Shown: positions 7,541 through 15,720, numbered from the stretch's first letter. The stretch is 64,000 nucleotides of DNA from Bradyrhizobium barranii subsp. barranii (GCF_017565645.3 NZ_CP086136.1:7113501-7177500); one strand, 5' to 3'. Notes: generated by a model not told the origin, from the sequence alone. Numbers and translations: made by a program.

Positions 7541-7950
7541 GCCTGCCCGGCCTTGGCCAGCTCGACCTCGACGCGCAGCTCGATCTCGGACAGCAGGGAA
7601 TCCAAACCAGGATCGCCCGAGGATGATTTCAGGTTCGCCGCGGCATCGCGCAGCCGCATCACGGTCGAGGCGTCGAGATTGCCGGACAGTAATCCCATCT
7701 TGAGATCGTCGAGCACGTCGAGCGCGGTCCTGCCACGGGCGACCGAGCGCTTGCGGCGCTCGACCGGATCTTCCTCGATGCCTTGCAGTGCGAGCAGCCC
7801 ATCGATGTTCGCGGCCGCCTTCGGTGCGGCAGCGCCCCGCGTCTCCTGCGCCGACGAGGTGTCGGGCAGCACGAAGGTGCCGGAGCTCGTCCGCCTGGCC
7901 TGGCTGGCCGGCGTACCAAGCGTGGTGCCGTTCGGTCCGTAGATGCGCAT
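7537..7950 (-). CDS. fliX: Flagellar assembly regulator FliX
   Basis: FliX is an alphaproteobacterial regulator. In Caulobacter it couples assembly of the early flagellar structure to the sigma-54 activator FlbD, which then drives hook and ring genes. The N-terminus MRIYGPNGTTLGTPA and the C-terminal helical part (LLALQGIEEDPVERRKRSVA, LDVLDDLKMGLLSG, LSEIELRVEVELAKAG) are typical. The frame extends upstream, but the ATG at 7950 begins at the conserved N-terminus and gives 137 residues. It is divergent from flgI, whose upstream region has a sigma-54-like promoter, which fits the FliX-FlbD circuit. flbD itself is not in the window. Confidence 0.92.
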   Translation of the reverse strand: MRIYGPNGTTLGTPASQARRTSSGTFVLPDTSSAQETRGAAAPKAAANIDGLLALQGIEEDPVERRKRSVARGRTALDVLDDLKMGLLSGNLDASTVMRLRDAAANLKSSSGDPGLDSLLSEIELRVEVELAKAGQA

Positions 7951-8129
7951 CGCAGGAATCCGGGTGATCGATGCCGTCACCTTCGCCGTCTTATGGTTAA
8001 CGGCGCGTAAACGGCCCGGCAAAATCTGCCGAGAGGCGGCAGTTTCGCTCCTCAGGGAGAACGCTCCCTGACATCGGTGGAAACAGGTTTATTCAACCTA
8101 TTCAATCGCGTAACCCCGCTGCCCCGCGT

Positions 8130-8145
8130 TGGCACAGCACTCGCA
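8130..8145 (+). promoter_or_regulatory. Sigma-54-like -24/-12 promoter before flgI
   Basis: The sequence TGGCAC-agcac-TCGCA matches the sigma-54 consensus TGGCAC-N5-TTGCA with one change, and the invariant GG and GC dinucleotides have the correct 12-base spacing (8131-8132 and 8143-8144). It lies 75 bases before the flgI start. Ring and hook genes are sigma-54 dependent in Caulobacter-type systems. Confidence 0.6.
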
Positions 8146-8220
8146 AGGAAAGCGTCGGACCAGCTCGTCATGGGAGTGTCGAGGATGGTCCGAGATGTGA
8201 GGAGCCTCGGGGAGCAGAGG

Positions 8221-9345
8221 ATGCCAGGCGTTCGTTGGGTGAGGATTGTTGGGGTGGCCTGCGCCGCGCTGTCAGCGCTGGCGCTCTCGGTCACGTCCGC
8301 AAGCGCGACGTCGCGCATCAAGGACCTCGCCAATATCGAGGGCGTGCGGCAGAACCAGCTCATCGGCTACGGCCTCGTCGTCGGCCTCAACGGCACCGGC
8401 GATACGCTCAACAACATCCCTTTCACCAAGCAGTCGCTGCAAGCGATGCTCGAGCGCATGGGCGTCAACATCCGCGGCGCCACCATCCGCACCGGCAACG
8501 TCGCCGCCGTGATGGTCACGGGCAATCTGCCGGCCTTCGCCACCCAGGGCACGCGCATGGACGTCACAGTCTCCGCGCTGGGCGACGCCAAGGATCTGCG
8601 CGGCGGCACCCTGCTGGTCACGCCCCTGCTCGGCGCCGACGGCAATGTCTACGCGGTCGGACAGGGCTCGCTCGCGATCTCCGGTTTCCAGGCCGAAGGC
8701 GAAGCGGCGAAAATCGTGCGCGGCGTTCCGACCGTCGGCCGCATCGCCAACGGCGCCATCATCGAGCGCGAGATCGAATTCGCGCTCAATCGGCTGCCGA
8801 ACGTGCGACTCGCGCTGCGCAACGCCGACTTCACCACGGCCAAGCGGATCGCGGCCGCGATCAACGACTATCTCGGCGTCAAGACCGCCGAGCCGATCGA
8901 TCCCTCGACGGTGCAGCTTTCGATCCCGCCGGAGTTCAAGGGCAACGTCGTCGCCTTCCTCACCGAGATCGAGCAGCTCCAGGTCGATCCTGATCTCGCC
9001 GCCAAGATCGTCATCGACGAACGCAGCGGCATCATCGTGATGGGCCGCGACGTTCGCGTCGCCACCGTCGCGGTGGCGCAAGGCAACCTCACCGTCACCA
9101 TCTCCGAGAGCCCGCAGGTCAGCCAGCCCAACCCGCTGTCACGCGGGCGCACGGTGGTCACGCCGCGCACCGGCGTTAGCGTCGTCGAGGACGGCAAGAA
9201 GTTCGCCGTCGTCAAGGACGGCGTCTCGCTTCAGCAGCTCGTCGACGGCCTCAACGGCCTCGGCATCGGCCCGCGCGACCTCATCAGCATCCTCCAGGCG
9301 ATCAAGGCCGCCGGCGCGATCGAAGCCGACATCGAGGTGATGTGA
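8221..9345 (+). CDS. flgI: Flagellar P-ring protein FlgI
   Basis: FlgI forms the P ring around the rod in the periplasm. The mature part starts TSRIKDLANIEGVRQNQLIGY, and further family motifs are YGLVVGLNGTGDTL, PFTKQSLQAMLERMGVNI and the C-terminal LVDGLNGLGIGPRDLISILQ. The frame is open from a GTG at 8077 and has ATGs at 8170 and 8185. The ATG at 8221 is preferred because GGGGAG lies about 9 bases upstream and it gives a clean Sec signal peptide ending in SASA. The product has 374 residues, the usual length. It leads a three-gene operon whose next start overlaps its stop. Confidence 0.95.
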   Translation: MPGVRWVRIVGVACAALSALALSVTSASATSRIKDLANIEGVRQNQLIGYGLVVGLNGTGDTLNNIPFTKQSLQAMLERMGVNIRGATIRTGNVAAVMVTGNLPAFATQGTRMDVTVSALGDAKDLRGGTLLVTPLLGADGNVYAVGQGSLAISGFQAEGEAAKIVRGVPTVGRIANGAIIEREIEFALNRLPNVRLALRNADFTTAKRIAAAINDYLGVKTAEPIDPSTVQLSIPPEFKGNVVAFLTEIEQLQVDPDLAAKIVIDERSGIIVMGRDVRVATVAVAQGNLTVTISESPQVSQPNPLSRGRTVVTPRTGVSVVEDGKKFAVVKDGVSLQQLVDGLNGLGIGPRDLISILQAIKAAGAIEADIEVM

Positions 9346-9713
9346 TGCAGACCAGCATGATCAATACCCCGCACGTCGTCACCTCCTCGGCCTTCTCGGT
9401 GGAGAGCCGCAACGGCCGGCCCGACTTCGAGCTCGCCGCCGCGTTGCAGAAGGTCTCGCCGCAGCAGCAGTCGAAGGCGCAGAAGACCGCCACCGATTTC
9501 GAGGCGATGTTCCTCAACAGCATGTTCTCGCAGATGACCTCGGGCCTGAAGGGCGAAGGTCCGTTCGGCGACACCCCGGGCACCGGCGTGTGGCGTTCGA
9601 TGCTGACCGAGCAATATTCCAAGAACTTCGCCAAGGCCGGCGGCGTCGGTGTCGCCACCGAAGTCTACCGCACCCTCATCATGCAGCAGGCGAAAACAAT
9701 CCGCACGGCATAA
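9345..9713 (+). CDS. cheL: Rod-binding protein (FlgJ N-terminal domain / CheL type)
   Basis: This 122-residue protein corresponds only to the rod-binding N-terminal domain of FlgJ, with no muramidase domain. That is the rule in alphaproteobacteria, where the gene is called cheL. Motifs are KTATDFEAMFLNSMFSQMTS and the Gly-rich GPFGDTPGTGVWRSMLTEQYS, followed by KAGGVGVATEVYR. It is thought to act as the rod cap or scaffold during rod assembly. The ATG at 9345 overlaps the flgI stop (TGATG), implying translational coupling; a GTG at 9342 is also in frame. Confidence 0.93.
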   Translation: MQTSMINTPHVVTSSAFSVESRNGRPDFELAAALQKVSPQQQSKAQKTATDFEAMFLNSMFSQMTSGLKGEGPFGDTPGTGVWRSMLTEQYSKNFAKAGGVGVATEVYRTLIMQQAKTIRTA

Positions 9714-9724
9714 GGTCAACCGAG

Positions 9725-10222
9725 ATGAACCACTTCAACGCCTCACGTCAGCCGGTGCAAGCGCAGCGCCCCAACACCGCACCCGGCAACGCCGAGGCGC
9801 GCAAGGTCGCCGAGCAGCTGATGGATGCGATGAACGCCCTGCTCGGACTGGTCGAGCGCGAGACCGAGCTCGTCCGCGCTGGCCAGGTCCGCGAAGCGAT
9901 GACGCTCGAGAGCAAGAAGCAGGAGCTGTCGCGCAACTATGTCAGCGCCGTCAGCGAATTGAAGACGAACCAGGCCCAGCTCGCGAAATCCGCGCCCGAG
10001 CTGCTCTCGACGCTGCATCGGCACCACGATGCGTTCCGCGCGATGCTCCAGGTCAATCTCACCGTGCTCGCGACCGCACACGCGGTCTCGGAAAGCGTGG
10101 TGCGCGGCGTCAACGCCGAGATCCAGAAGCGCAACGTGCCCAACACCTACACGGCGGCGGGACGCCGCGCGGCTCCAGGCCCACGCCACATCACCCCGCT
10201 CGCGGTCAGCCGCTCGCTCTGA
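9725..10222 (+). CDS. FlgN/FlbY-like flagellar export chaperone
   Basis: This 165-residue, mostly helical protein follows the rod-binding gene by 11 bases. The pattern of a long N-terminal helix (AEQLMDAMNALLGLVERETE), a KKQELSRNYVSAVSELK segment and a variable tail is that of the FlgN family, chaperones of the hook-junction proteins FlgK and FlgL. In Caulobacter the gene after cheL is flbY, so order supports the call. A downstream start (ATG 9725) was chosen because the upstream open frame overlaps the previous gene out of phase and lacks any family similarity. FlgK and FlgL, the expected clients, are encoded at 20986-24764. Confidence 0.78.
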   Translation: MNHFNASRQPVQAQRPNTAPGNAEARKVAEQLMDAMNALLGLVERETELVRAGQVREAMTLESKKQELSRNYVSAVSELKTNQAQLAKSAPELLSTLHRHHDAFRAMLQVNLTVLATAHAVSESVVRGVNAEIQKRNVPNTYTAAGRRAAPGPRHITPLAVSRSL

Positions 10223-10255
10223 GCGCGCGCGAAAACTCCCCGCAATTTTACGAAA

Positions 10256-10283
10256 AACCGCGCGGCGATATCGTCGCGCGGTT
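10256..10283. terminator. Hairpin after the flgI operon
   Basis: A 28-base near-perfect palindrome (aaccgcgcggcgat paired with atcgtcgcgcggtt, one G-T pair) lies 34 bases after the stop of the FlgN-like gene. It has no T-run on the plus strand but has one on the minus strand. It may end the rightward operon or simply stabilise its 3' end. Confidence 0.45.
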
Positions 10284-10381
10284 AGGCACGTTTGCTTACC
10301 CGGTCTTCAATCCTGGTGTTCCATGGTTGCGTATTGAGAGGGGTTGGGATTTGACTCAGACGAGGCAACCAGGAGGCTGCC

Positions 10382-10744
10382 ATGAGTACAGATTTCAGCA
10401 TCAGGCCGGTGGGGATACCGGCCCCCGTGCAGATCATAACGACGTCCAATGCGGCGGCGAACGAGGCCGTGCAAACCGATTTGCCGGTGAGCCAGACGGT
10501 CGCCGCGAGCGATACGAGCGCGGCTGCGCGCAATGATTTGCAGAGCACCAACGACAGCGTTTCACGCCAGGTGGTTTTCAACCAGCCCGCCGCGTCCTTC
10601 GTGTTCCAGGTTGTGAACGAAAGGACCGATGCGGTTGTCGATCAGTTTCCGGACGAAGCGATGCTGCGGCGGCGGGCCTATTTCCACGCACTGGATATGA
10701 AGTCCGAGCCCCCGCGTCCACTCAGCACCGATCGCAGCGCCTGA
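10382..10744 (+). CDS. Small FlaG-like flagellar protein
   Basis: This 120-residue protein has a disordered first half rich in Ala, Ser, Thr and Asn. The compact second half reads SFVFQVVNERTDAVVDQFPD followed by EAMLRRRAY. That pattern (hydrophobic strand, TxxVV, QxPxE/D, then a short helix) resembles the FlaG family, which sits beside flagellin or cap genes and influences filament length. AGGAGG seven bases before the ATG supports the start. It lies between the flgI operon and flaF. The FlaG assignment is tentative; it could be an unrelated small protein. Confidence 0.55.
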   Translation: MSTDFSIRPVGIPAPVQIITTSNAAANEAVQTDLPVSQTVAASDTSAAARNDLQSTNDSVSRQVVFNQPAASFVFQVVNERTDAVVDQFPDEAMLRRRAYFHALDMKSEPPRPLSTDRSA

Positions 10745-10797
10745 CGTTCACGCCGCGGGTCGCGACGGCCGTATCGAGGTCGTTCGAACCGGTCGCG

Positions 10798-11166
10798 TTA
10801 CGACCGTCCCGAAAGACCGGCGGCGATATTGCGATTGATCTCGATCAGCGGGCGGAAGTGATCGAGCTGCGGGCTCATCAGCAGCGCAGCAGTCTGGCTC
10901 AGCACGAACACGCTGATATTGGCGATCCTCTGCCGAACGTCGAGCGGCTGCGGATTGGTGTCGCGCATCGCCTCGCTCAGGAAGATGGTCCAGAGCTTGC
11001 GGTTGAACATCAACGCCTGCGTCGTCTGCTCGTTGAAGGGATCGGCACTGTTGATGGCGTCCTGCAGCTTGTTGGCGGCCTTCAGGAGCGTCTGCGCCTC
11101 GATATCGCGAGGAGACGCAGTGGTCGTGGCTACACGCGCGTAGGCCGAAGCAGCAGAACTCGACAT
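10798..11166 (-). CDS. flaF: Flagellar biosynthesis regulator FlaF
   Basis: FlaF is a small alphaproteobacterial protein needed for flagellin synthesis or export. It acts opposite to FlbT, which represses flagellin translation until the hook is finished. The 122-residue product contains AYARVATTTASPRDIEAQTLLKAA (first part), ALMFNRKLWTIFLSEAMRD and RQRIANISVFVLSQT, all typical of the family. It lies downstream of the two flagellin genes on the same strand, separated by a terminator-like palindrome and about 290 bases. It therefore probably has its own promoter. Confidence 0.95.
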   Translation of the reverse strand: MSSSAASAYARVATTTASPRDIEAQTLLKAANKLQDAINSADPFNEQTTQALMFNRKLWTIFLSEAMRDTNPQPLDVRQRIANISVFVLSQTAALLMSPQLDHFRPLIEINRNIAAGLSGRS

Positions 11167-11395
11167 CGATCACCCTGGAGGTTTCCTCGCCCGTTGTACA
11201 GGCTTAAGGATCTCTTTCCCAACCCTAGGCAGCACCGCTTAAGATTTGCTTACGTGAGAGTGCGGACGAGCTCCGGACAATTACGGGTCGCGGCATCCAC
11301 CTTCACCTCAAGGCTAAATCCGAGTGCGCGCACTGTAAACGATTGCATCCATCATGCGCTGATCTGAGCTAATCGACAGTTAGCGATCTCGCTCA

Positions 11396-11425
11396 AAACA
11401 ACGGCGAAGCCTAGGCTTCGCCGTT
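11396..11425 (-). terminator. Terminator of the first flagellin gene
   Basis: A perfect 26-base palindrome (aacggcgaagcc meeting its complement) spans 11400-11425, about 30 bases after the flagellin stop. On the minus strand it is followed by GTTTTG. Position and symmetry fit an intrinsic terminator. Confidence 0.8.
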
Positions 11426-11456
11426 GAATGATTCATCGTGTACGTCAGCGTCGCGG

Positions 11457-13064
11457 TTAGCGGAGGAGCTGAAGCACGCTCTGCTGCGACTGGTTGGCGA
11501 GCGACAGCGCGGAGACTGCGATCGACTGACGCGTCGAGAGCGCCTGGCTGTTGGCCGCTTCCTCGTTGGTGTCCGCAAGCGTCAGGCTCGACGAGCCGGT
11601 CTGCAGCACGTTGATCAGGTTCTTGCTGAAGTCCTGACGGATCTGCACGATCGACAGGTTCGAACCGAGCGTCGACGCCTCGGCACGCAGCGTGGTGCTG
11701 GCCGAGTTGAGCGAAGTCAGGATGGCGTTCGCCGATTTCGAGTCCAGGAAATCAACGCCCGAGGTCAAGGGAGCAAGGTTGAGGCCGGCGTCGTTGAAGG
11801 TGACGCCCTGAATGTTCAGCGTCGAACGCCCGGTTTCGTTGAACACGAGCTTGAGCGTATCGCCGTTCAGCAGATTCACGCCGTTGTAGGAAGAGTCCTG
11901 CGCCGTGGTGTTGATTTGCGCGAGCACGTTGTTGTACTGCCCGACCAGATTGGCGCGCGTGGCTTGCGAATCCGGGTCGACGGTGGGCGCCTGCGCGATC
12001 AGGCCATAGAAGGGCTGGCCGCTCGCCGCGGCCGTGCCGCCGATTGCGCCGATCGTCGAGGACGCCGAGTCGTTGGAGGTCACGATGTTGAGATGACCGG
12101 TCGTGTCGATCGTTGCCTGCAGGTTGTTCGCCGCCAGCGCCGCGTTGAGTTGATTGAGCGTGGAAACCTGCCCGACGCCGGCACCGAAGGTGATGCTGGT
12201 GGCGGTGCCGCCGCCGGTCGGACCGATCGTCAACGTCTTGCCGCTGAGCGGGGGCGGAACGCGGGCGGTGGTGCCGGCAGTGAGGCCGAGCGCCGTGAGC
12301 ACGTTGCCCGAGCCGGAGATCGCCAGATCCTGGCTCGTGCCGGTGCTGAGCACGAGCTTGCCGCCGAAAACTGTCGAGGCCGTGCCCGTACCCGTGATGC
12401 CGTCGATCGCGCTCAGTACCGACTGCACCGTGAGTGTGCTGCCCGCACCGATGCCGATCGTGACGTTGCCGAACGAGTCGGTGGTCGAGGTGGTTTGCGC
12501 GGTCGAGAAGGTGATCGTCTTGCCGTCGACAGTCAGGACCGAACCGTTGGTGATGGTCGTACCGAGATCGTCCGAACCTGCACCGGCGGTACCGACCAGC
12601 TTGGTCGCGCCCGTGATCGGCGCCGCGCCGCTCGTATCGTCATTGTTGACGACGGTGCCGGTGACCGTGTTGTTGGTGTATGCCGTGCCCAGCAGGTTGT
12701 TGGCGGTCGCACCGGGGACCGCGGCCGACGTCACGTTGGATTTGGGCGAGTACCCCGTCGGGCTCTGCAGTACCTGGCTGGCGATCGATTTGGCGCTGTC
12801 GACCAGCTTTTGCAGCGAGGTGATGCCGGTGTTGGCGGCCTGCAGCACCTGCACGCCGTTGCTGATGCCATCCAGGAGATTGCTGATGTCGCTGGCGCGA
12901 TTGTCGAGCCCCTGTGCGGTGAAGAAGTTGGTGGGGTTATCAAGCGCCGTGTTCACCTTCTTGCCGGTCGAAAGGCGTCCTTGCGTGGTAGCGAGCAGGT
13001 CGGCTGTCGACTGCAGCGACAACAGGTTCTGGCGGACTGATGCCGAGAGAACGATGTTGGACAT
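11457..13064 (-). CDS. fliC: Flagellin (paralogue A)
   Basis: Flagellin is the filament subunit, exported through the hook and polymerised at the tip. The N-terminus SVRQNLLSLQSTADLLATTQ and LSTGKKVNTALDNPTNFFTA, and the C-terminus LADTNEEAANSQALSTRQSI ending in QQSVLQLLR, are the conserved D0/D1 coiled-coil regions. The centre (about residues 130-370) is a Thr/Ser/Gly-rich variable domain. The protein has 535 residues, more than the roughly 300-residue thin-filament flagellins known in Bradyrhizobium. AGAGGAAG before the ATG at 13064 supports the start. A near-identical paralogue lies directly upstream. Confidence 0.96.
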   Translation of the reverse strand: MSNIVLSASVRQNLLSLQSTADLLATTQGRLSTGKKVNTALDNPTNFFTAQGLDNRASDISNLLDGISNGVQVLQAANTGITSLQKLVDSAKSIASQVLQSPTGYSPKSNVTSAAVPGATANNLLGTAYTNNTVTGTVVNNDDTSGAAPITGATKLVGTAGAGSDDLGTTITNGSVLTVDGKTITFSTAQTTSTTDSFGNVTIGIGAGSTLTVQSVLSAIDGITGTGTASTVFGGKLVLSTGTSQDLAISGSGNVLTALGLTAGTTARVPPPLSGKTLTIGPTGGGTATSITFGAGVGQVSTLNQLNAALAANNLQATIDTTGHLNIVTSNDSASSTIGAIGGTAAASGQPFYGLIAQAPTVDPDSQATRANLVGQYNNVLAQINTTAQDSSYNGVNLLNGDTLKLVFNETGRSTLNIQGVTFNDAGLNLAPLTSGVDFLDSKSANAILTSLNSASTTLRAEASTLGSNLSIVQIRQDFSKNLINVLQTGSSSLTLADTNEEAANSQALSTRQSIAVSALSLANQSQQSVLQLLR

Positions 13065-13132
13065 TGGCAGATCTTCCTCTTGGAGCGCGACGCGTACGGA
13101 TCGGAGCCCGCCGGTCTGGCAAATGGGCTTTT

Positions 13133-13146
13133 GTCTAGTTCTAGAC
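13133..13146 (-). promoter_or_regulatory. Palindrome upstream of flagellin A
   Basis: The perfect inverted repeat gtctag-tt-ctagac lies 69 bases upstream of the flagellin start, in an AT-richer stretch. It could be an operator or a hairpin in the mRNA leader. Function is not known. Confidence 0.35.
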
Positions 13147-13248
13147 GCACTCCTTTAAATTAAGGTTAATGGCGGCTTAAGCCACAGGGTTAACAAGGTA
13201 TTAACCGGCCAGGGTTCCCTGAAACCCGGCTCACGCCGCGTCACGCGC

Positions 13249-13278
13249 AAAAAAACGGCGGGGCAAAAGCCCCGCCGT
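13249..13278 (-). terminator. Terminator of the second flagellin gene
   Basis: On the minus strand the stem acggcggggc/gccccgccgt (13255-13264 with 13269-13278, loop of four) is followed by seven T residues. It begins about 30 bases after the stop of the flagellin at 13309-14913. This is a textbook intrinsic terminator and shows that the two flagellin genes are separate transcription units. Confidence 0.93.
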
Positions 13279-13308
13279 AATGCCTTGTTTGACGATTTTC
13301 GTCGCGTA

Positions 13309-14913
13309 TCAGCGCAGGAGCTGCAACACGCTCTGCTGCGACTGGTTGGCCAGCGACAGCGCCGAGACCGCGATCGACTGGCGGGTCGACAGCGCCTGGC
13401 TGTTGGCCGCTTCCTCGTTGGTGTCGGCCAGCGTCAGGTTTGACGAACCGGTCTGCAGGACGTTGATCAGGTTCTTGTTGAAGTCCTGACGGATCTGCAC
13501 GACCGACAGGTTCGAACCCAGCGTCGATGCTTCCGAACGCAGCGTGCTGCTGGCGGCATTGAGCGAGGTCAGGACCTTGTTGGCCGAAGCGTTGTCCAGG
13601 AAGTCGGTGCCCGAGGCGAGGGTCGAGATGTTGAGACCCGCGGTGTTGAAGGTCACACCGGTGATGCTCAGCGTCGACTTGCCGGTTTCGTTGAACGTCA
13701 GCTTCAGCGTGTCGCCGTTGAGCAGGTTGACGCCGTTGAAGGAGGCATCCTGCGCGGTCGTGTTGATCTGCGCGAGCACGTTGTTGTACTGCGCAACCAA
13801 GCCTGCACGCTGCGTCTGCGAGGTCGGATCGGCAACCGGAGCCGCGATGGCAGCGCTGTGGAACGGACCGGTGGCGGTAAAGGCCGAGCCGCCGAGCGTG
13901 CCGATCGTCGAGGAGGCCGCGTCGTTCGTGGTCGTGATGGAGATCACGCCGGTCGAGTCGATCGAGGCCTGCAGGTTGTTGGCCGCCAGCGCCGAATTGA
14001 GCCCGTTCAGCGTCGAGACCTGGCCGGTGCCGGTGCCGAAGGTGATGCTGGTGGGCGTGCCGCCGCCGGTGGCTGCGATCGTCAGCGTCTGGCCCGAGAT
14101 GGCGGGCGGGACGCGGGCGGTGGTGCCGGCCGTGAGACCGAGCGCGGCGAGCACGTTGCCCGAACCCGCGATCGTGAGATCCGAGGTCGTGCCGGTGCTC
14201 AGCGTGAGCTTACCAGCCGCGACGGTCGAGGCGGTGCCGGTGCCGGTGATGCCGTCGATCGCGCTCAGCACGCTCTGCACCGTCAAGGTGCTGCCCGTGC
14301 CGATGCCGATGGTGACGTTGCCGGCGGTGTCGGTGGTCGAAGTGGTCTGCGCGGTCGAGAACGTGATGTTCTTGCCGTTGACCGTCAGGACCGAGCCGTT
14401 GGTGATGGCCGTAGCAAGGTCGTCGGACGTCGCGCCCGCGGTGCCAACCAGCTGGGTGGAAGCGGTGATGTTGACCGCAGTGCCGGTGTTGTCGTTCAGC
14501 ACGGCGGTGCCGGCGACGGTGCTGTTGGTATAAGCGGTACCCAGCAGGTTGCTGGCGGTCGCGCCGGTGATGGCGGTCGAGGTCACGGTCGACTTGGTGG
14601 AGTAGCCCGTCGGGCTCTGCAGCACCTGGTTGGCGATCGACTTGGCGCTGTCCACCAGCTTCTGCAGCGAGGTGATGCCGGTGTTGGCTGCCTGGAGAAC
14701 CTGAACGCCGTTGCCGATGCCATCGAGCAGATTGCCGATGTCGCTGGCGCGGTTATCAAGGCCCTGGGCGGTGAAGAAGTTGGTGGGATTATCCAGAGCC
14801 GAGTTCACCTTGCGGCCAGTCGACAGACGGGACTGGGTGGTGGCGAGGAGGTCGGCGGTGGACTGGAGGGAGAGCAGGTTCTGGCGAACCGATGCGGAGA
14901 GAACGACGGACAT
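13309..14913 (-). CDS. fliC: Flagellin (paralogue B)
   Basis: This second flagellin has 534 residues. The N-terminal and C-terminal regions are almost identical to those of its neighbour, and the Ser/Thr-rich central domain is similar but more divergent. The frame extends upstream to 14985, but the ATG at 14913 (MSVVLSASVRQNLLSLQ) aligns with the start of the paralogue and is preceded by AAAGG. The pair most likely arose by tandem duplication. Tandem flagellin genes are common in rhizobia and can give mixed filaments. It is divergent from flbT, which encodes a likely post-transcriptional regulator of flagellin. Confidence 0.96.
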   Translation of the reverse strand: MSVVLSASVRQNLLSLQSTADLLATTQSRLSTGRKVNSALDNPTNFFTAQGLDNRASDIGNLLDGIGNGVQVLQAANTGITSLQKLVDSAKSIANQVLQSPTGYSTKSTVTSTAITGATASNLLGTAYTNSTVAGTAVLNDNTGTAVNITASTQLVGTAGATSDDLATAITNGSVLTVNGKNITFSTAQTTSTTDTAGNVTIGIGTGSTLTVQSVLSAIDGITGTGTASTVAAGKLTLSTGTTSDLTIAGSGNVLAALGLTAGTTARVPPAISGQTLTIAATGGGTPTSITFGTGTGQVSTLNGLNSALAANNLQASIDSTGVISITTTNDAASSTIGTLGGSAFTATGPFHSAAIAAPVADPTSQTQRAGLVAQYNNVLAQINTTAQDASFNGVNLLNGDTLKLTFNETGKSTLSITGVTFNTAGLNISTLASGTDFLDNASANKVLTSLNAASSTLRSEASTLGSNLSVVQIRQDFNKNLINVLQTGSSNLTLADTNEEAANSQALSTRQSIAVSALSLANQSQQSVLQLLR

Positions 14914-15235
14914 ACTGTTACCTTTCTGGTAGCTACGCGTCCTATCTGACCAATTGATCAGACGACCGCCGGACCGTGCGTCCAAGCCTCTAACAATCCG
15001 TGAAATGAAACCCGCAGTTTTTCCCGCCGCGACGCCGGAAGCCCCCTTCGAGGCCGCGGCAGACGGCTGGACATGCCGCTATCGGCCTTGAAATTGTTGC
15101 ATTTTCCGTCCCCGGCGCCGTCGTTTACGACCTGTTAACCATGTTGCGCAAGGATCGGCTCCAAATCACGAACGATCGCCCTCATCGCACGAACGCCGCG
15201 ACGGATCGTTGTAAAAGGGTTGATGGAGAACAGGC
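14914..15235. other. Divergent intergenic region between flagellin B and flbT
   Basis: These 322 bases hold no gene. The only structure seen is an imperfect 18-base palindrome (tctgaccaattgatcaga, 14945-14962), which lies 32 bases upstream of the flagellin start and so probably falls within or next to its mRNA leader. No convincing sigma-54 element was found on either strand. Promoters for both flanking genes must lie here. Confidence 0.6.
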
Positions 15236-15661
15236 ATGGCTCTCAAGGTTGAGCTCAAACCGCACGAACGCATCATCGTCGGCAATTCGGTGATCACCAA
15301 CACCGACCAGCGCGCCCGCCTCCTGATCGACGGCGACAACGTGCCGATCCTGCGCGAGCGCGACATCCTCACGCCGGAGACCGCCGACACGCCGGCCAAG
15401 CTCGTCTATCTCGCGGTCCAGCTCATGTACATCTCGCCGGATCCGCAGAGCCAGCACGGCACCTACTTCAACCTGGTGCGCGACATCGTCACCGCGGTGC
15501 CGAGCGCCTGGCCGATCATCGAAAGCATCAACAACAACATCATGAGCGGCGATCTCTACCGGGCGCTGAAGGATGCCCGCAAGCTGATCGCCTATGAAGA
15601 GAAGCTGCGGGACCAGTACCAAGCGACGCATCCCAAGGGTGACGTCAGCTCGGCCGCCTGA
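15236..15661 (+). CDS. flbT: Flagellar biosynthesis repressor FlbT
   Basis: FlbT represses flagellin translation in alphaproteobacteria; in Caulobacter it binds the 5' leader of flagellin mRNA until the hook is complete. The 141-residue product has LKVELKPHERIIVGNSVITN, LPxx-like RERDILTPETADTPA and NLVRDIVTAVPSAWPIIESI, all family hallmarks. GGAGAA seven bases upstream supports the ATG. It sits divergent from the flagellin pair, and flaF lies on the far side of the flagellin genes. Confidence 0.95.
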   Translation: MALKVELKPHERIIVGNSVITNTDQRARLLIDGDNVPILRERDILTPETADTPAKLVYLAVQLMYISPDPQSQHGTYFNLVRDIVTAVPSAWPIIESINNNIMSGDLYRALKDARKLIAYEEKLRDQYQATHPKGDVSSAA

Positions 15662-15687
15662 TCGGCACGCATCAGCCTGCCCAAATG

Positions 15688-15720
15688 ACAACGGCCCCGG
15701 ATCATGTCCGGGGCCGTTGT
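15688..15720. terminator. Bidirectional terminator between flbT and the decarboxylase gene
   Basis: The stem acaacggccccgga (15688-15701) pairs perfectly with tccggggccgttgt (15707-15720) around a loop of five, followed by CGTTT on the plus strand. It lies 26 bases after flbT and 20 bases after the converging decarboxylase gene, so it can end both transcripts. Confidence 0.8.

Noticed and set aside
11424..13040. A 538-codon plus-strand frame opposite flagellin A, and a similar one opposite flagellin B (13858-14949).
   Set aside because: Both are mirror images of flagellin coding sequence; the translation is Arg/Gly/Asp-rich low complexity with no ribosome site.
14914..15235. A sigma-54 promoter for flagellin B or flbT.
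   Set aside because: Scanning for GG/GC with 12-base spacing gave only poor matches in this region.
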